Source: Fimbriimonadaceae bacterium
Lineage (GTDB): Bacteria; Armatimonadota; Fimbriimonadia; Fimbriimonadales; Fimbriimonadaceae
Length of the DNA: 37,862 bases
Assembly (NCBI GenBank): GCA_025934835.1
Contig: JAICWL010000025.1
Coordinates: 1-37,862, forward strand
Direction of reading: 5' to 3'
Shown here piece by piece: positions 1 to 9,770 of this stretch. Numbering within the stretch: the first letter of the stretch is position 1; every line of letters starts with the position of its first letter. The position numbers and the translations under genes were made by a program. The notes under the pieces are model-generated. The model searched no databases. It had not been told where the DNA came from and saw only the letters and a list, made by a program, of their open reading frames with translations.

Positions 1-1950
1 ACCGTTCACGATCTTCGTCCATGTTCGGCCGAAGTCGTGAGTGCGATAGAGGTATGGCGCGGGATCGTCGTTCTGATAGTTGTTGACGGCCAGATAAGCG
101 GTTCCCTCGTCGGTCGGCGAAGCCTCGACCGTGCTGACGCGGCCCCACTTGGGCATGTTTTTCGGCGTCACATCGGACCAGCTCGCACCACCGGTTCGGG
201 TTACGTGCACGAGGCCGTCATCCGAGCCGGCCCATATCGTCCCGGGCGTCACCGGCGATTCCGCCAGAGCGAACACCGTGCCGTAGTATTCGACGCTCGT
301 GTTGTCCTTCGTTATGGGACCGCCGGAGGATTGCAGCGTCGAAGGGTCGTGTCGCGTCAAGTCGGGGCTTATCCGCGTCCAGCTATTGCCGTCGTTGGTG
401 GTCTCGTAGATGTACTGCGACGCCGTATAAAGGACGTTCGGGTCGTTCGGCGAGAATACGATCGGAAAGGTCCACTGGAACCGGTCCTCGATATCGATGG
501 CCGCATGGCCCATCGGATTGTCCGGCCATGGGTCCACGGACCGGCTCACGTTGGTCCGATGATTGAATTCCTCGACATTGCCCCCGTAGTTGCCGCCGAA
601 AACTAAATCAGGGTTACTCGGCTTGGCGACGACGAACCCGCTTTCTCCTCCTGCGGTGGATGTCCAGTCCGTGGGCCCGATACCCGCGCCTCGACCTTCG
701 CTCGCGATACGCACCGAAGAGCTGTCCTGCTGAGCCCCGAGCAAGTGGAATGGAAAGTCGTTGTCGGCGCTAACGTGATAGAACTGGCCGGTCGGCATGT
801 CCTCGGCCGTCCAAGTCCGACCTCCGTCGGTGCTCACGGCAGCACCGCCATCGTTCGACTCGATCATCCGCTCCGGATTGTCCGGCGCGATCCATAGATC
901 ATGGTTGTCTCCGTGCGGCGCCCGGAAGCCGTGAAAAGTCTTGCCCCCATCGGTCGACTTGCCCGCCCCGACGTTCAAAACGTACACGGTGTCCTTGTCC
1001 TTCGAGTCGGCGTAAATGTGCGTGTAGTACCAGGCGCGTTGGCGCCACTCACGGTCATCGGAGGTGCGCTTCCACGTGGAACCGGCGTCGTCGGAAACGA
1101 AAATGCCGCCGTCCTCCGCCTCGACGTTCGCCCACACTCGGTTAGAATCGACTGGCGAGACGCTCAGGCCGATCTTTCCCAAGACCCCCTTGGGCATACC
1201 GGGCGCGCGAGAGAGGTCGCGCCAGGTCTTACCTCCGTCAGTCGTCTTGAAGAGCCGGCTTCCTGGTCCGCCGCTGCTAAGTGAATATGGGGTTCTCCAC
1301 GCTTCCCAAGTGGCGGCGTAGAGCGTTTCCGGGTGCGCAGGATCCATGGCGAGGTCCACGGCGCCCGACCGGTCGTCCACGAACAACACGCGGGTCCAAG
1401 TCTTGCCCGCGTCGGAGGACTTGAATACGCCACGCTCCGGATTTCGGCCATAGATGTGCCCCAGCGCGGCCACATAGACTACATCCGGATTCGACGGGTC
1501 GATTTGAATGCGCGAGATCGTGCGCGTGTTCTCGAGGCCGGCGCGGGTCCACGTCTTGCCATCATCGGCGGATCTGTACAAGCCGTCGCCCTCGGAAATA
1601 TCTCCTCGGATGTCGCGCTCGCCCGTGCCTGCGAAAATCACGTCCGGGTTCGAAGCTGCGATAGCTATCGCGCCGACGGACGATGAGCCCAGGTAGCCAT
1701 CGGACACGCAGGACCAGTTCGCCCCGGAGTCGGTCGTCTTCCAAATTCCGCCGCCAGTGGCGCCCATGAAAAACTCCGTTGGGCGCTGCTTCGATCCGCA
1801 AACGGCCAGGGACCTGCCCCCTCGAAAAGGCCCGATCAGCCGATACTTGAGGCCCGAAAGCAGTGAAGGGTCTACCTGTGAGAAGACCGTCGCCGGCACG
1901 AGCGGCGCAAGCAAAGCGAGGGACATCAGCAACGAGCGGGACGAATGCAC
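1..1950 (-). CDS. Secreted BNR/VPS10-type beta-propeller protein, C-terminus cut by window edge
   Basis: This reading frame is open from a GTG at 1950 to the window edge, giving 650 codons without a stop. A GGAGGT ribosome-binding site lies six bases before the GTG. The N-terminus is a signal peptide ending near FSQ (about residue 25). The mature protein begins with a segment containing IGPFRGGR and GGGIWKTTD. Many Asp-box/BNR-like units follow, such as SADDGKTW, SSDAGKTW, TTDGGKTW, STDGGRTW and THDFGRTW, as in sortilin/VPS10 and photosystem II assembly-factor-like propellers. Proteins of this layout are usually around 1000 residues, so roughly a third is missing. It is probably exported and may bind glycans or peptides; no enzymatic activity can be assigned. 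It lies 48 bases downstream of folP on the same strand and could be read through from that operon. Confidence 0.88.
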   Translation of the reverse strand, partial: MHSSRSLLMSLALLAPLVPATVFSQVDPSLLSGLKYRLIGPFRGGRSLAVCGSKQRPTEFFMGATGGGIWKTTDSGANWSCVSDGYLGSSSVGAIAIAASNPDVIFAGTGERDIRGDISEGDGLYRSADDGKTWTRAGLENTRTISRIQIDPSNPDVVYVAALGHIYGRNPERGVFKSSDAGKTWTRVLFVDDRSGAVDLAMDPAHPETLYAATWEAWRTPYSLSSGGPGSRLFKTTDGGKTWRDLSRAPGMPKGVLGKIGLSVSPVDSNRVWANVEAEDGGIFVSDDAGSTWKRTSDDREWRQRAWYYTHIYADSKDKDTVYVLNVGAGKSTDGGKTFHGFRAPHGDNHDLWIAPDNPERMIESNDGGAAVSTDGGRTWTAEDMPTGQFYHVSADNDFPFHLLGAQQDSSSVRIASEGRGAGIGPTDWTSTAGGESGFVVAKPSNPDLVFGGNYGGNVEEFNHRTNVSRSVDPWPDNPMGHAAIDIEDRFQWTFPIVFSPNDPNVLYTASQYIYETTNDGNSWTRISPDLTRHDPSTLQSSGGPITKDNTSVEYYGTVFALAESPVTPGTIWAGSDDGLVHVTRTGGASWSDVTPKNMPKWGRVSTVEASPTDEGTAYLAVNNYQNDDPAPYLYRTHDFGRTWTKIVNG

Positions 1951-1998
1951 GCAATACCTCCGAAAGCCGCTTAAACGATAGCCCAACCCCGACGGTTC

Positions 1999-2823
1999 TT
2001 ACGAGCCCTCTCGGCTCATAGCCGATAAAACGTCGATCACTTGCCGCGCTTCCCGAACGTCATGCGCGCGGATCACGCTAGCACCGAAGAGCTGTGCCGC
2101 CGCTTGGAGTGCGATACTCCCAAGCAGGCGATCTTTCGCGGCAGGCGGGTTTTCGGCATCGAGCAGCCGGCCGATAAAACCTTTCCTGCTAACGCCTAAC
2201 AAAATGGGGTAGCCAGTTTCAACGAACTGCGCCAAGTTTCTGATCAGCGCCAAATTGTGCGAGCTTGTCTTCCCGAAGCCGATACCCGGGTCGACCCATA
2301 TCCGATCACGGGCGATGCCGTGAGCTTGCGCCTCGGAAGCCCTGGCGAGTAGGAATTCTCTGACCTCGGCCACCACATCTTGGTAGCTCGGCGAGTGCTG
2401 CATGGTCGCCGGCTCGCCCTGCATGTGCATGAGGCAAACCGTGCAGGTCGAATCGGCGCAAACGTCGATCATGCCCGGCTCGCGCAGAGCCTTGACGTCG
2501 TTGATTACCTGGGCCCCCGCCTGCAGCGCGTCGCGAGCAACGGTGGGCTTGGAGGTGTCCACAGACACTGCAACGCCGCGCGATGCGATGCGCTCCACCA
2601 CCGGAATCACGCGAGCGCGCTCCACGTCCTCCGGCACGGGATGAGAGCCGGGTCGGGTCGACTCTCCACCTACGTCGATCAGGTCCGCGCCTTCATCGAT
2701 CATCCGCAGCGCCGCGTCGATCGCTTCTGTGTTTCCCGCGTATGCGCCCCCGTCACTGAACGAGTCAGGCGTGACGTTCAGGATCGCCATCAGCGCCGGC
2801 CGACCCGCCGGAAGTTCGAACAA
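1999..2823 (-). CDS. folP: Dihydropteroate synthase
   Basis: This enzyme condenses 6-hydroxymethyl-dihydropterin diphosphate with p-aminobenzoate to give dihydropteroate in cytosolic folate synthesis. The 274-residue TIM-barrel protein shows the family landmarks in order: NVTPDSFSDGG near the N-terminus, GGESTRPG around residue 53, DPGIGFGKT in the middle and GVSRKGFIGR towards the end. The length is typical. The chosen start is a TTG directly after the TGA stop of the aspartokinase gene, with no gap. This arrangement implies translational re-initiation, since no separate Shine-Dalgarno site is needed. An internal ATG at the MAILNV motif would remove only about 11 residues and cannot be excluded. 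It is the fourth gene of the AKR-ACT-lysC-folP run. No other folate gene is present in the window. Confidence 0.97.
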   Translation of the reverse strand: MFELPAGRPALMAILNVTPDSFSDGGAYAGNTEAIDAALRMIDEGADLIDVGGESTRPGSHPVPEDVERARVIPVVERIASRGVAVSVDTSKPTVARDALQAGAQVINDVKALREPGMIDVCADSTCTVCLMHMQGEPATMQHSPSYQDVVAEVREFLLARASEAQAHGIARDRIWVDPGIGFGKTSSHNLALIRNLAQFVETGYPILLGVSRKGFIGRLLDAENPPAAKDRLLGSIALQAAAQLFGASVIRAHDVREARQVIDVLSAMSREGS

Positions 2824-4176
2824 TCAGCTAACCTCTGCCAACCCGAACCTATCGTGCAGCAGGCGCACGGCCCTCAGCGTTTCGGATTCCGGAACCAGGC
2901 AGCTCAGTGAAAAGTCGCTGTCGCTCGTTTGGAGCACGGTTACTTGACCGTCGGAGAGCGTGGTCAGCACGGCCAGGAAAACGCCAGGCTGCTGAAGGTA
3001 GTCGTGGCCCACGAGCGAGACCATCGTGCATCCTTCAGTGACCTCCGCTACGACCCTACGCACCTCACCAAAGCCCTGCAGTAGCGAGGCTTGAGTCTCG
3101 ACTTCACGGGACGCTTGGGCGCCGAACTGGAACAGGTGGACCCTTCGTTCGGACTCCCCAACGGGAATAACGAGGCCGTCGAACACGTCGAGAACCAGCG
3201 GGAACTGGCCCCGGGGGACGGCAAAGCCCGTGCTCGTCGGGCTCAAATTCAGCATGAACAGGTTTACGTTGTATCGCGCGGTGGTCTCGTAGATCCGCTG
3301 CTCCAGCTCCACGCGGTCCTGTTCGGAAACGTTCGAAAGATCGAACTGGACATACACCATCTTCCCGGTGTGCGTGACTCCGGTCACGCGCCTGCCCGGA
3401 AACTTTTCCCGCTTGACGATTTCGGTGCCTTCGTCCTCCGAGAAGGTGTTCTTTACCCACAGCGGAATATCGTATTGCATCGCGATCTCAGCCGCTCTGG
3501 GATGCACTACTTTCGCGCCCAGGTGTGCGATCTCCGCAACCTCGTCATAGGTCACCTTTCGCAGAGTGGGCGCATCCGGTACGGCGTCCGGGTCGGCTGT
3601 TTTGACACCGTCGACGTCGGTGTAGATTTCGACCGCGTGCGCCTTTAGCGCCGCGCCGATCGCAGATCCGGTCGTGTCCGACCCGCCTCGGCCCAGGGTC
3701 GTCAGCTCGCCACCCGGAGCTCCATCACCCGAGACGTGAACGCCTTGGAACCCGCAAATAATCGGGATAAACCCGGCTTCGATACTGCGGAAAACGCTTG
3801 CCGGATTGATACTCGTGATACGGGCATTGCCATAAACGCCGTCGGTGCGAATCCCCGCCTGTCCGCCTCGAAAAGCTTGAGCCTGGTGCCCCAGCGTTTT
3901 CAGGGTGTGCGCGAAAATCACTGCCGACATAATTTCGCCGCAGGCGACGAACATGTCGAGCTCCCGAGGGTCCGGCTCGACGCTCGGATCGATCTCCCTG
4001 AGAACGTTGATGAGCGTGTCGGTAGCGTACGGCGCTCCCCGACGCCCGATTGCGCTTACGACCACCACAGGGCTGAATCCCTGCTCCTTTGCGGAGATGA
4101 CTCGCAGGGCCGACGTCATCCTCGAATCGGTCGTGGCGACGCTCGTGCCGCCGAATTTCATCACTTTGACCCTCAT
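2824..4176 (-). CDS. lysC: Aspartate kinase (aspartokinase)
   Basis: This enzyme phosphorylates L-aspartate, the first step towards lysine, threonine, methionine and diaminopimelate. The 450-residue protein opens with the amino-acid-kinase signature KFGGTSV. It carries GRGGSDTT around residue 165 and TDVDGV around residue 190, both part of the nucleotide and aspartate sites. The kinase domain ends near residue 260. The remaining roughly 185 residues form an ACT-type regulatory region, so it is monofunctional, without a fused homoserine dehydrogenase. Its ATG overlaps the stop of the upstream ACT-domain gene as ATGA, and its TGA touches the folP start, so expression is likely translationally coupled. 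A separate ACT protein encoded immediately upstream may take part in feedback control; that link is inference. Confidence 0.96.
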   Translation of the reverse strand: MRVKVMKFGGTSVATTDSRMTSALRVISAKEQGFSPVVVVSAIGRRGAPYATDTLINVLREIDPSVEPDPRELDMFVACGEIMSAVIFAHTLKTLGHQAQAFRGGQAGIRTDGVYGNARITSINPASVFRSIEAGFIPIICGFQGVHVSGDGAPGGELTTLGRGGSDTTGSAIGAALKAHAVEIYTDVDGVKTADPDAVPDAPTLRKVTYDEVAEIAHLGAKVVHPRAAEIAMQYDIPLWVKNTFSEDEGTEIVKREKFPGRRVTGVTHTGKMVYVQFDLSNVSEQDRVELEQRIYETTARYNVNLFMLNLSPTSTGFAVPRGQFPLVLDVFDGLVIPVGESERRVHLFQFGAQASREVETQASLLQGFGEVRRVVAEVTEGCTMVSLVGHDYLQQPGVFLAVLTTLSDGQVTVLQTSDSDFSLSCLVPESETLRAVRLLHDRFGLAEVS

Positions 4177-4724
4177 CGGCCCAAGCGCTCCTCGGCCTCG
4201 AGCGAGGTCTTAATGTGTTTGCCCACGCGGTCTGCATCGGACGTAGGCACCACCATAAGCATACGGTCGTGCATGTCGCCGATGTGGTCGATCGTGGTGC
4301 CGCAGCCGATCGCAAGCTGCACGATATTGGCGATCAGCCCTTCCTCGTCCCGCATGTTCACTGCATGCACGAGCACAATGCTGCGGCCCTTCCGCACGGA
4401 GAAGTGCAGATTCGTGGCTCGCAACGCATCCTCCACCGCGGACGACTTGTCCTCCGGCACGAGGAATGACATTCCAGATGGCGTGAGCTTCAGGAAGTCG
4501 ATACTGACGCCGGCTTCCGCAACTGCCCGCAACGCCTCGAGCCGCCTCGACATCAGGTTTTGCTCAATTTGCGAAACGTGGCATTGCGCGAATCCGCGTC
4601 GGACCTCGATCCGGCTCACTCCGCGCCGCTTCTCGAAATCCGTTTCCCGGGGCGCGGGCTTTGGGACCGTGGAGGAGGCCACGTCGCAGGTCAGGGGATC
4701 GGTCACAAAACCAGAGCGTCTCAT
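4173..4724 (-). CDS. Stand-alone ACT-domain protein, likely aspartokinase-related regulator
   Basis: This 183-residue protein has about 35 unconserved N-terminal residues followed by what look like two tandem ACT-like units. The first, about residues 38-105, includes EAGVSIDFLKLTPSGMSF, which resembles the first ACT domain of aspartokinases. The second, about 106-170, contains the ACT-like stretch NMRDEEGLIANIVQLA. No kinase domain is present. The gene overlaps the aldo/keto reductase stop upstream and the lysC start downstream, each by four bases (ATGA). That position suggests a regulatory partner of the aspartokinase or another amino-acid-sensing role, but the target and ligand are not visible from sequence. 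It is a real gene: the overlaps are exact and the composition is protein-like. Confidence 0.85.
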   Translation of the reverse strand: MRRSGFVTDPLTCDVASSTVPKPAPRETDFEKRRGVSRIEVRRGFAQCHVSQIEQNLMSRRLEALRAVAEAGVSIDFLKLTPSGMSFLVPEDKSSAVEDALRATNLHFSVRKGRSIVLVHAVNMRDEEGLIANIVQLAIGCGTTIDHIGDMHDRMLMVVPTSDADRVGKHIKTSLEAEERLGR

Positions 4725-5671
4725 CGCGAGAGAATCTCTTCAGCTTTCGCCCAAGTCTCGTCGGGGAGCTTCACGCCGCTCGCCGACGCGTTCGCCTCGA
4801 CCTGCTCGGGCTTCGATGCTCCGATGATTACCGAACTTACTCCCGGCAGCCGCAGGCACCAAGCGAGCGCGAGCTGCGGAAGCGACAGTCCCTGGCTCTC
4901 GGCGAACTTCTTGAGTTCCTGCACCTTGCTGAGAGTCTCGTCGCCGAGCTGATCCTTCATAAACATGTTCGAGCTCTCGTCGGCGCCGCGCGAACCGGCA
5001 GGTGGAGGCTGTCCCGGCAAGTACTTGCCGGTTAGGATGCCTTGAGCCAGCGGCGAGAAAACCACCTGTCCCATGCCGAAAGACTCGCTCGCGGGCACTA
5101 CGCTCTTCTCGATATATCGGTGAAGCATGTTGTACGCGGGCTGATTGCTCACCGGGGGGTGAGCGTTCATCGAGCGCGAGATATAGACCGCCTCGGCGAT
5201 CTGATGCGCCTGCCACTCGCTAACACCCCAGTACAGTGCTTTGCCTTGCCGAACCAGGTCGTCCGCGGCCCGCACCGTTTCTTCGATTGGCGTTTCGGGG
5301 TCGAACCGATGGAACTGCATGATATCGACGTAGTCCATCTTGAGCCGCTTCAGCGAAGCGGCGAGCGACTCCATGATGTGCTTTCTGCCAAGCCCGCGAT
5401 CGTTCGGCTTGTCGCTCATCGGAAAGTAGCATTTGGTGGCGATGACCAGGTCTTCCCTTCGAATCCCTGAAACCGCATGGCTCAGAGCCGTCTCCGCTTC
5501 ACCGCGGTTATAAACGTCCGCCGTGTCGAAAAAATTGATGCCTAGATCGAACGCCTTGCGAACGATGGCCGAGGTCGTATCATCGCCAATCGATCGCCCG
5601 TGGGTCAGCCAGCCGCCGACGGCTACTTCGCTGACGCGAATTCCCCATTTTCCAAGCTTGCGATACTCCAT
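4721..5671 (-). CDS. Aldo/keto reductase, Kv-beta-like family
   Basis: This is an NADPH-dependent oxidoreductase of the aldo/keto reductase fold, related to voltage-gated potassium channel beta subunits and YghZ-type enzymes. The catalytic tetrad is visible: Asp and Tyr in FDTADVY, Lys in ATKCY and His in MQFHRFD. The late motif IIGASKPEQ belongs to the cofactor-binding C-terminus. The open frame extends 13 codons further upstream to 5710, but MEYRKLGKWGIRVS at 5671 is the usual N-terminus of the family, so the ATG at 5671 was preferred; only a weak GGAA precedes it. The protein is 316 residues, a normal length. It is first in the run leading to lysC and folP; the physiological substrate is unknown and a metabolic link to them is not evident. 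Confidence 0.92.
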   Translation of the reverse strand: MEYRKLGKWGIRVSEVAVGGWLTHGRSIGDDTTSAIVRKAFDLGINFFDTADVYNRGEAETALSHAVSGIRREDLVIATKCYFPMSDKPNDRGLGRKHIMESLAASLKRLKMDYVDIMQFHRFDPETPIEETVRAADDLVRQGKALYWGVSEWQAHQIAEAVYISRSMNAHPPVSNQPAYNMLHRYIEKSVVPASESFGMGQVVFSPLAQGILTGKYLPGQPPPAGSRGADESSNMFMKDQLGDETLSKVQELKKFAESQGLSLPQLALAWCLRLPGVSSVIIGASKPEQVEANASASGVKLPDETWAKAEEILSR

Positions 5672-5799
5672 TCGATTCCGAGAAGCGTACCCGGCGGGCC
5701 CCCTTCTCACTGGGCTGCGAGGGGGTTCGGAGCCAATCGAGCGACTCGCCCGGCAATCCCGCCCGTCAAGTATTCTGAGCAGGATTCAGGGAGGAACCT

Positions 5800-6806
5800 A
5801 TGCCGTTTTTGCCAGCCGTTCTCGCGTTCGCCCAACCGATCACCGTTACGCCCGGAAAGATCATTCAGGGGCTGAGACCCATCGCTTTCGCGTCCGCACC
5901 GTTCGGGTCGAAGTTCGTCGCCACGATGGAAGATGGGACGGCGCGCATTATCGATTCGAGGACGCGCCAGACAGTCCGCAACCTGGCCACCCATCCGGGC
6001 CCTGCGTACGCGGCCGCGTGGAGTCCGAACGATCTGGCCGTCGCCACGGGCGACGAGACTGCGCGGATATGGCTCGAGAATCCGGACAACGGTCAGAAGA
6101 TCCGCGAATATCGAACTCACACCAAAGGCATCGAAAAGCTCAGCTTCAACCTGCCGGGAACGAGTCTGCTGAGCACAGGCAAAGACGACGAGATCAAGAT
6201 TTACGATCTGACGAGCCCCAAGCCGAAAGAGGCGGAGCACATTCTCGGCCACGGGCTGAACTTCTACGGAGCCACTTTCAGCCCACGCGCGCCGTACTTG
6301 TTCGCGACCGGCTTCTTGGGCATTGGCGGCACACGGCTCTACAACGCGCTCCAAGGGACCGTGATCGGATACTTCAATGGTCATTCAGACCAGGGCGTTT
6401 TCGACGTGGCATTCTCACCCGACGGGACTCGGCTGGTAACGGCGGGCCGCGATGCGAACGCGATCGTCTGGGACGTTAAGCACTACGAGAAACTCCAAAC
6501 TCTGCGAGGACATGGCGACTGGGTGAACAACGTCGCGTTCTCTCCGAACGGCCGGCTTATCGCCACATCCTCTACTGATCGCACGGTCAAAGTCTGGGAC
6601 GCGAGGACGTTTGCCAAGATCGCGGACCTCGATAACCAAAGCTCCGTCGGCTCGCCGCTGTGCTTTACCGCGGACGGAAAGAATCTGATCACAGTGACCG
6701 GCGAGGGGTACCTTCAGTACAACACGGTGGACCCGCCCCAATCCGAGGTGGGTGCGCCTGTCAGGGCCCAACGGCCCCAACACCGGCCCAAGCGCCGTCA
6801 CCGAGG

Positions 6807-6825
<19 letters not shown>
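5800..6825 (+). CDS. WD40-repeat beta-propeller protein
   Basis: The protein is 341 residues and carries WD40 repeats. The clearest units are AFSPDGTRLVTAGRD...IVWDVK and AFSPNGRLIATSSTD...KVWDAR near residues 205-290, with more degenerate blades before them. A GGGAGG ribosome-binding site sits five bases before the ATG. The first 12 residues end in AFAQ, which could be a very short signal sequence, so the cellular location is uncertain. The C-terminus is a basic tail rich in Arg, Pro and Gln. WD40 propellers are scaffolds and carry no intrinsic activity here. The last 19 bases overlap the 3' end of the convergent glpX gene. It is divergent from the AKR-lysC-folP block, with which it shares a 128-base promoter region. 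Confidence 0.88.
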
Positions 6826-7772
<947 letters not shown>

Positions 7773-7855
7773 TGTTGACCTCCGGGCTCTCGCCTACTTT
7801 CGGCTGGGGCCTGTTGCTATTATCGCCGTCTTTCCACGGGGTTACAATCTCGAAC

Positions 7856-9343
7856 GTGTCCTCATTTGCATCCCTCATGGAGCTTTACGGCGATTACGTG
7901 GCGCTCGGTGCGGCGCGCTCACTCCTGAGTTGGGACCAACAGGTGCTTATGCCGCCGGGAGGCGCGGCCGCTCGAGCGGCGCACCTGGGTGTACTGACGA
8001 GCCGGGGTCATGCGATCTTGACGTCGGACGGCCTTCGCCGCATGCTCGAATCCGCCGAGCGGGAAACAGACCCGGACTCGGATGAAGCGGCCATGCTTCG
8101 CGTGCTCCGACGAGACGTCGATCATGAAACGAAACTGCCCGCCGAGCTCGTGGACCGGAAGGTAAGAATCGGATCCGAGGCGTACCAGATCTGGAAAACA
8201 GCGAAGCCCGTGAACGATTACGGCGCCTTGGAATCGCATTTTCAGCAGCTCTTCGACCTGGCGAAAGAAACCGCCGACCACTTGGGATATAAGCAACACC
8301 CCTACGACGCGTTGATCGACCAATTCGAGGAAGGGGCCACTTATGCCTCTGCGCGGGCGATGTTCGACGAGATCAGACGGCCGATCATCGAACTCGTGCG
8401 CGAGATCCGGGATAAGGGCAGGAAAGTTGACGACGGCAAGCTGAGAGGAGGTTGGGACAGCGCCGCTCTGCGAGACTTCACGGAAGCCGCTGCCACCGAG
8501 ATCGGCTACGACTTCAGACGAGGAAGGCTGGACATCGCCCCGAATGCGTTCTGCTCGACATTCGACCGAGGAGACGTCCGCATGACGACGAGGCCCAGCG
8601 ACCACATCAAGGGCGTCGTGTCGTCGTCGTTCCACGAAATGGGCCACGGCCTTTACGAGCAGGGCTCGCCGGCCAAATGGGAGACGACGCCTTTGAGCGG
8701 AGGCATTTCGCTAGCTGTACACGAAAGCCAGTCCAGGATGTGGGAGAACATCATCGGCCGCTCGCGCGGCTTCTGGAGCTATTTCCTCCCCAAGCTCAGG
8801 ACACGGCTCGGCGGCAGGCCGGATTGCGATTTGGATGAGTTTTATCGCGCGATCAATATCGTCAGACCCGAGTTCGTGCGGGTCGGCGCGGACGAGTTGA
8901 CGTATAACCTGCACATTCTGGTGCGCTTCGAGCTCGAGGTCGAGATCGTCACAGGCAAGGTGACTGCAAAGGACCTGCCGGATGCTTGGAACGCGAAATA
9001 TGCCGATTACCTCGGCATCACTCCACCTACCGACACAGTTGGCGTGTTGCAAGATGTGCACTGGACGAGAGGGTCGATCGGCTACTTCCCCACTTATGCC
9101 ATGGGCAATCTGATCGGCGCCCAGATATGGGAGGCGCTACTCAAAGACATCCCGGAGCCCCAGGGTCTCATGGCTCGCGGAGAGTTCCGACCGATTTTGG
9201 AATGGCTCCAGACCCGCATTTACGCGCTTGCGAGCCGCTATCCACCCTCCGAGCTGATCACCCGAGTGACCGGCGAGCCGATGACCGCCAAGCCTTGGCT
9301 GCGCTACGCGAACGAGAAATACAGGGCGATTTATGAGCTTTGA
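7856..9343 (+). CDS. Carboxypeptidase Taq-type metallopeptidase, family M32
   Basis: This zinc metallocarboxypeptidase removes C-terminal residues from peptides. The family markers are present: SWDQQVLMPPG near the N-terminus, the zinc motif HEMGH preceded by SSF around residue 261, and HESQSRMWEN shortly after, which provides the third ligand. The protein is 495 residues, near the Thermus aquaticus enzyme in length. The open frame continues back to 7472 but there it runs antisense to glpX, so the start is either GTG at 7856 or ATG at 7877. Neither has a convincing Shine-Dalgarno site; 7856 was chosen to keep family length. It has no signal peptide and should be cytosolic. Its stop overlaps the following DUF3052 gene by 11 bases. 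Confidence 0.93.
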   Translation: MSSFASLMELYGDYVALGAARSLLSWDQQVLMPPGGAAARAAHLGVLTSRGHAILTSDGLRRMLESAERETDPDSDEAAMLRVLRRDVDHETKLPAELVDRKVRIGSEAYQIWKTAKPVNDYGALESHFQQLFDLAKETADHLGYKQHPYDALIDQFEEGATYASARAMFDEIRRPIIELVREIRDKGRKVDDGKLRGGWDSAALRDFTEAAATEIGYDFRRGRLDIAPNAFCSTFDRGDVRMTTRPSDHIKGVVSSSFHEMGHGLYEQGSPAKWETTPLSGGISLAVHESQSRMWENIIGRSRGFWSYFLPKLRTRLGGRPDCDLDEFYRAINIVRPEFVRVGADELTYNLHILVRFELEVEIVTGKVTAKDLPDAWNAKYADYLGITPPTDTVGVLQDVHWTRGSIGYFPTYAMGNLIGAQIWEALLKDIPEPQGLMARGEFRPILEWLQTRIYALASRYPPSELITRVTGEPMTAKPWLRYANEKYRAIYEL

Positions 9344-9770
9344 GCCCGCCGGCTATTCCGGCACGCCGCTTCCCAAGAAGCTGGGCGTAAAACCCGGCTC
9401 GCGTGTTCTCGCCATCGGAGCGCCGGCTGCCGTAGTTTCCGAGATCGCTCGGATAACACCGGTCGACGCGCTAGACAGTGTGCCCTGTTCCGGCCTATGG
9501 GACGTTATTCTGCTGTTCGCACCCAATCGCGCGAACTTCGAGGCAAGTCTCCCGAGCGCTCAGGCGATCCTGCACCCCGATGGAGGCTTATGGATCGCCT
9601 GGCCGAAGAAGTCCTCGGGAGTTCGCACCGATATGACCGAGGACTATATCCGCGAGATCGCACTGCCCAGAGATCTGGTGGACAACAAGGTATGCGCTAT
9701 CGATGCAACGTGGTCTGGCTTGCGCTTCGTCGTGCCGGTCGCGAAACGCGCCGGTATCGAGCGCGTTTGA
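9333..9770 (+). CDS. DUF3052 family protein
   Basis: This 145-residue cytosolic protein matches the DUF3052 pattern closely: AGYSGTPLPKKLGVKPG at the N-terminus, WDVILLFAP in the middle, then LWIAWPKKSSG, LVDNKVCAID and TWSGLRFV. No activity has been established for the family; the LWDVILLF...GGLWIAWPKK layout resembles a reduced Rossmann or methyltransferase-like core, but no cofactor motif is clear. It overlaps the M32 carboxypeptidase gene by 11 bases, so the two are very likely co-translated. Its TGA directly abuts the convergent glyQ stop, the pair forming a TGATCA palindrome. Confidence 0.92.
   Translation: MSFEPAGYSGTPLPKKLGVKPGSRVLAIGAPAAVVSEIARITPVDALDSVPCSGLWDVILLFAPNRANFEASLPSAQAILHPDGGLWIAWPKKSSGVRTDMTEDYIREIALPRDLVDNKVCAIDATWSGLRFVVPVAKRAGIERV

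Noticed and set aside
3736-4827. 363-codon plus-strand frame over lysC and the ACT gene
   Set aside because: Antisense shadow of two clear minus-strand genes, Arg- and Ser-rich, without motifs.
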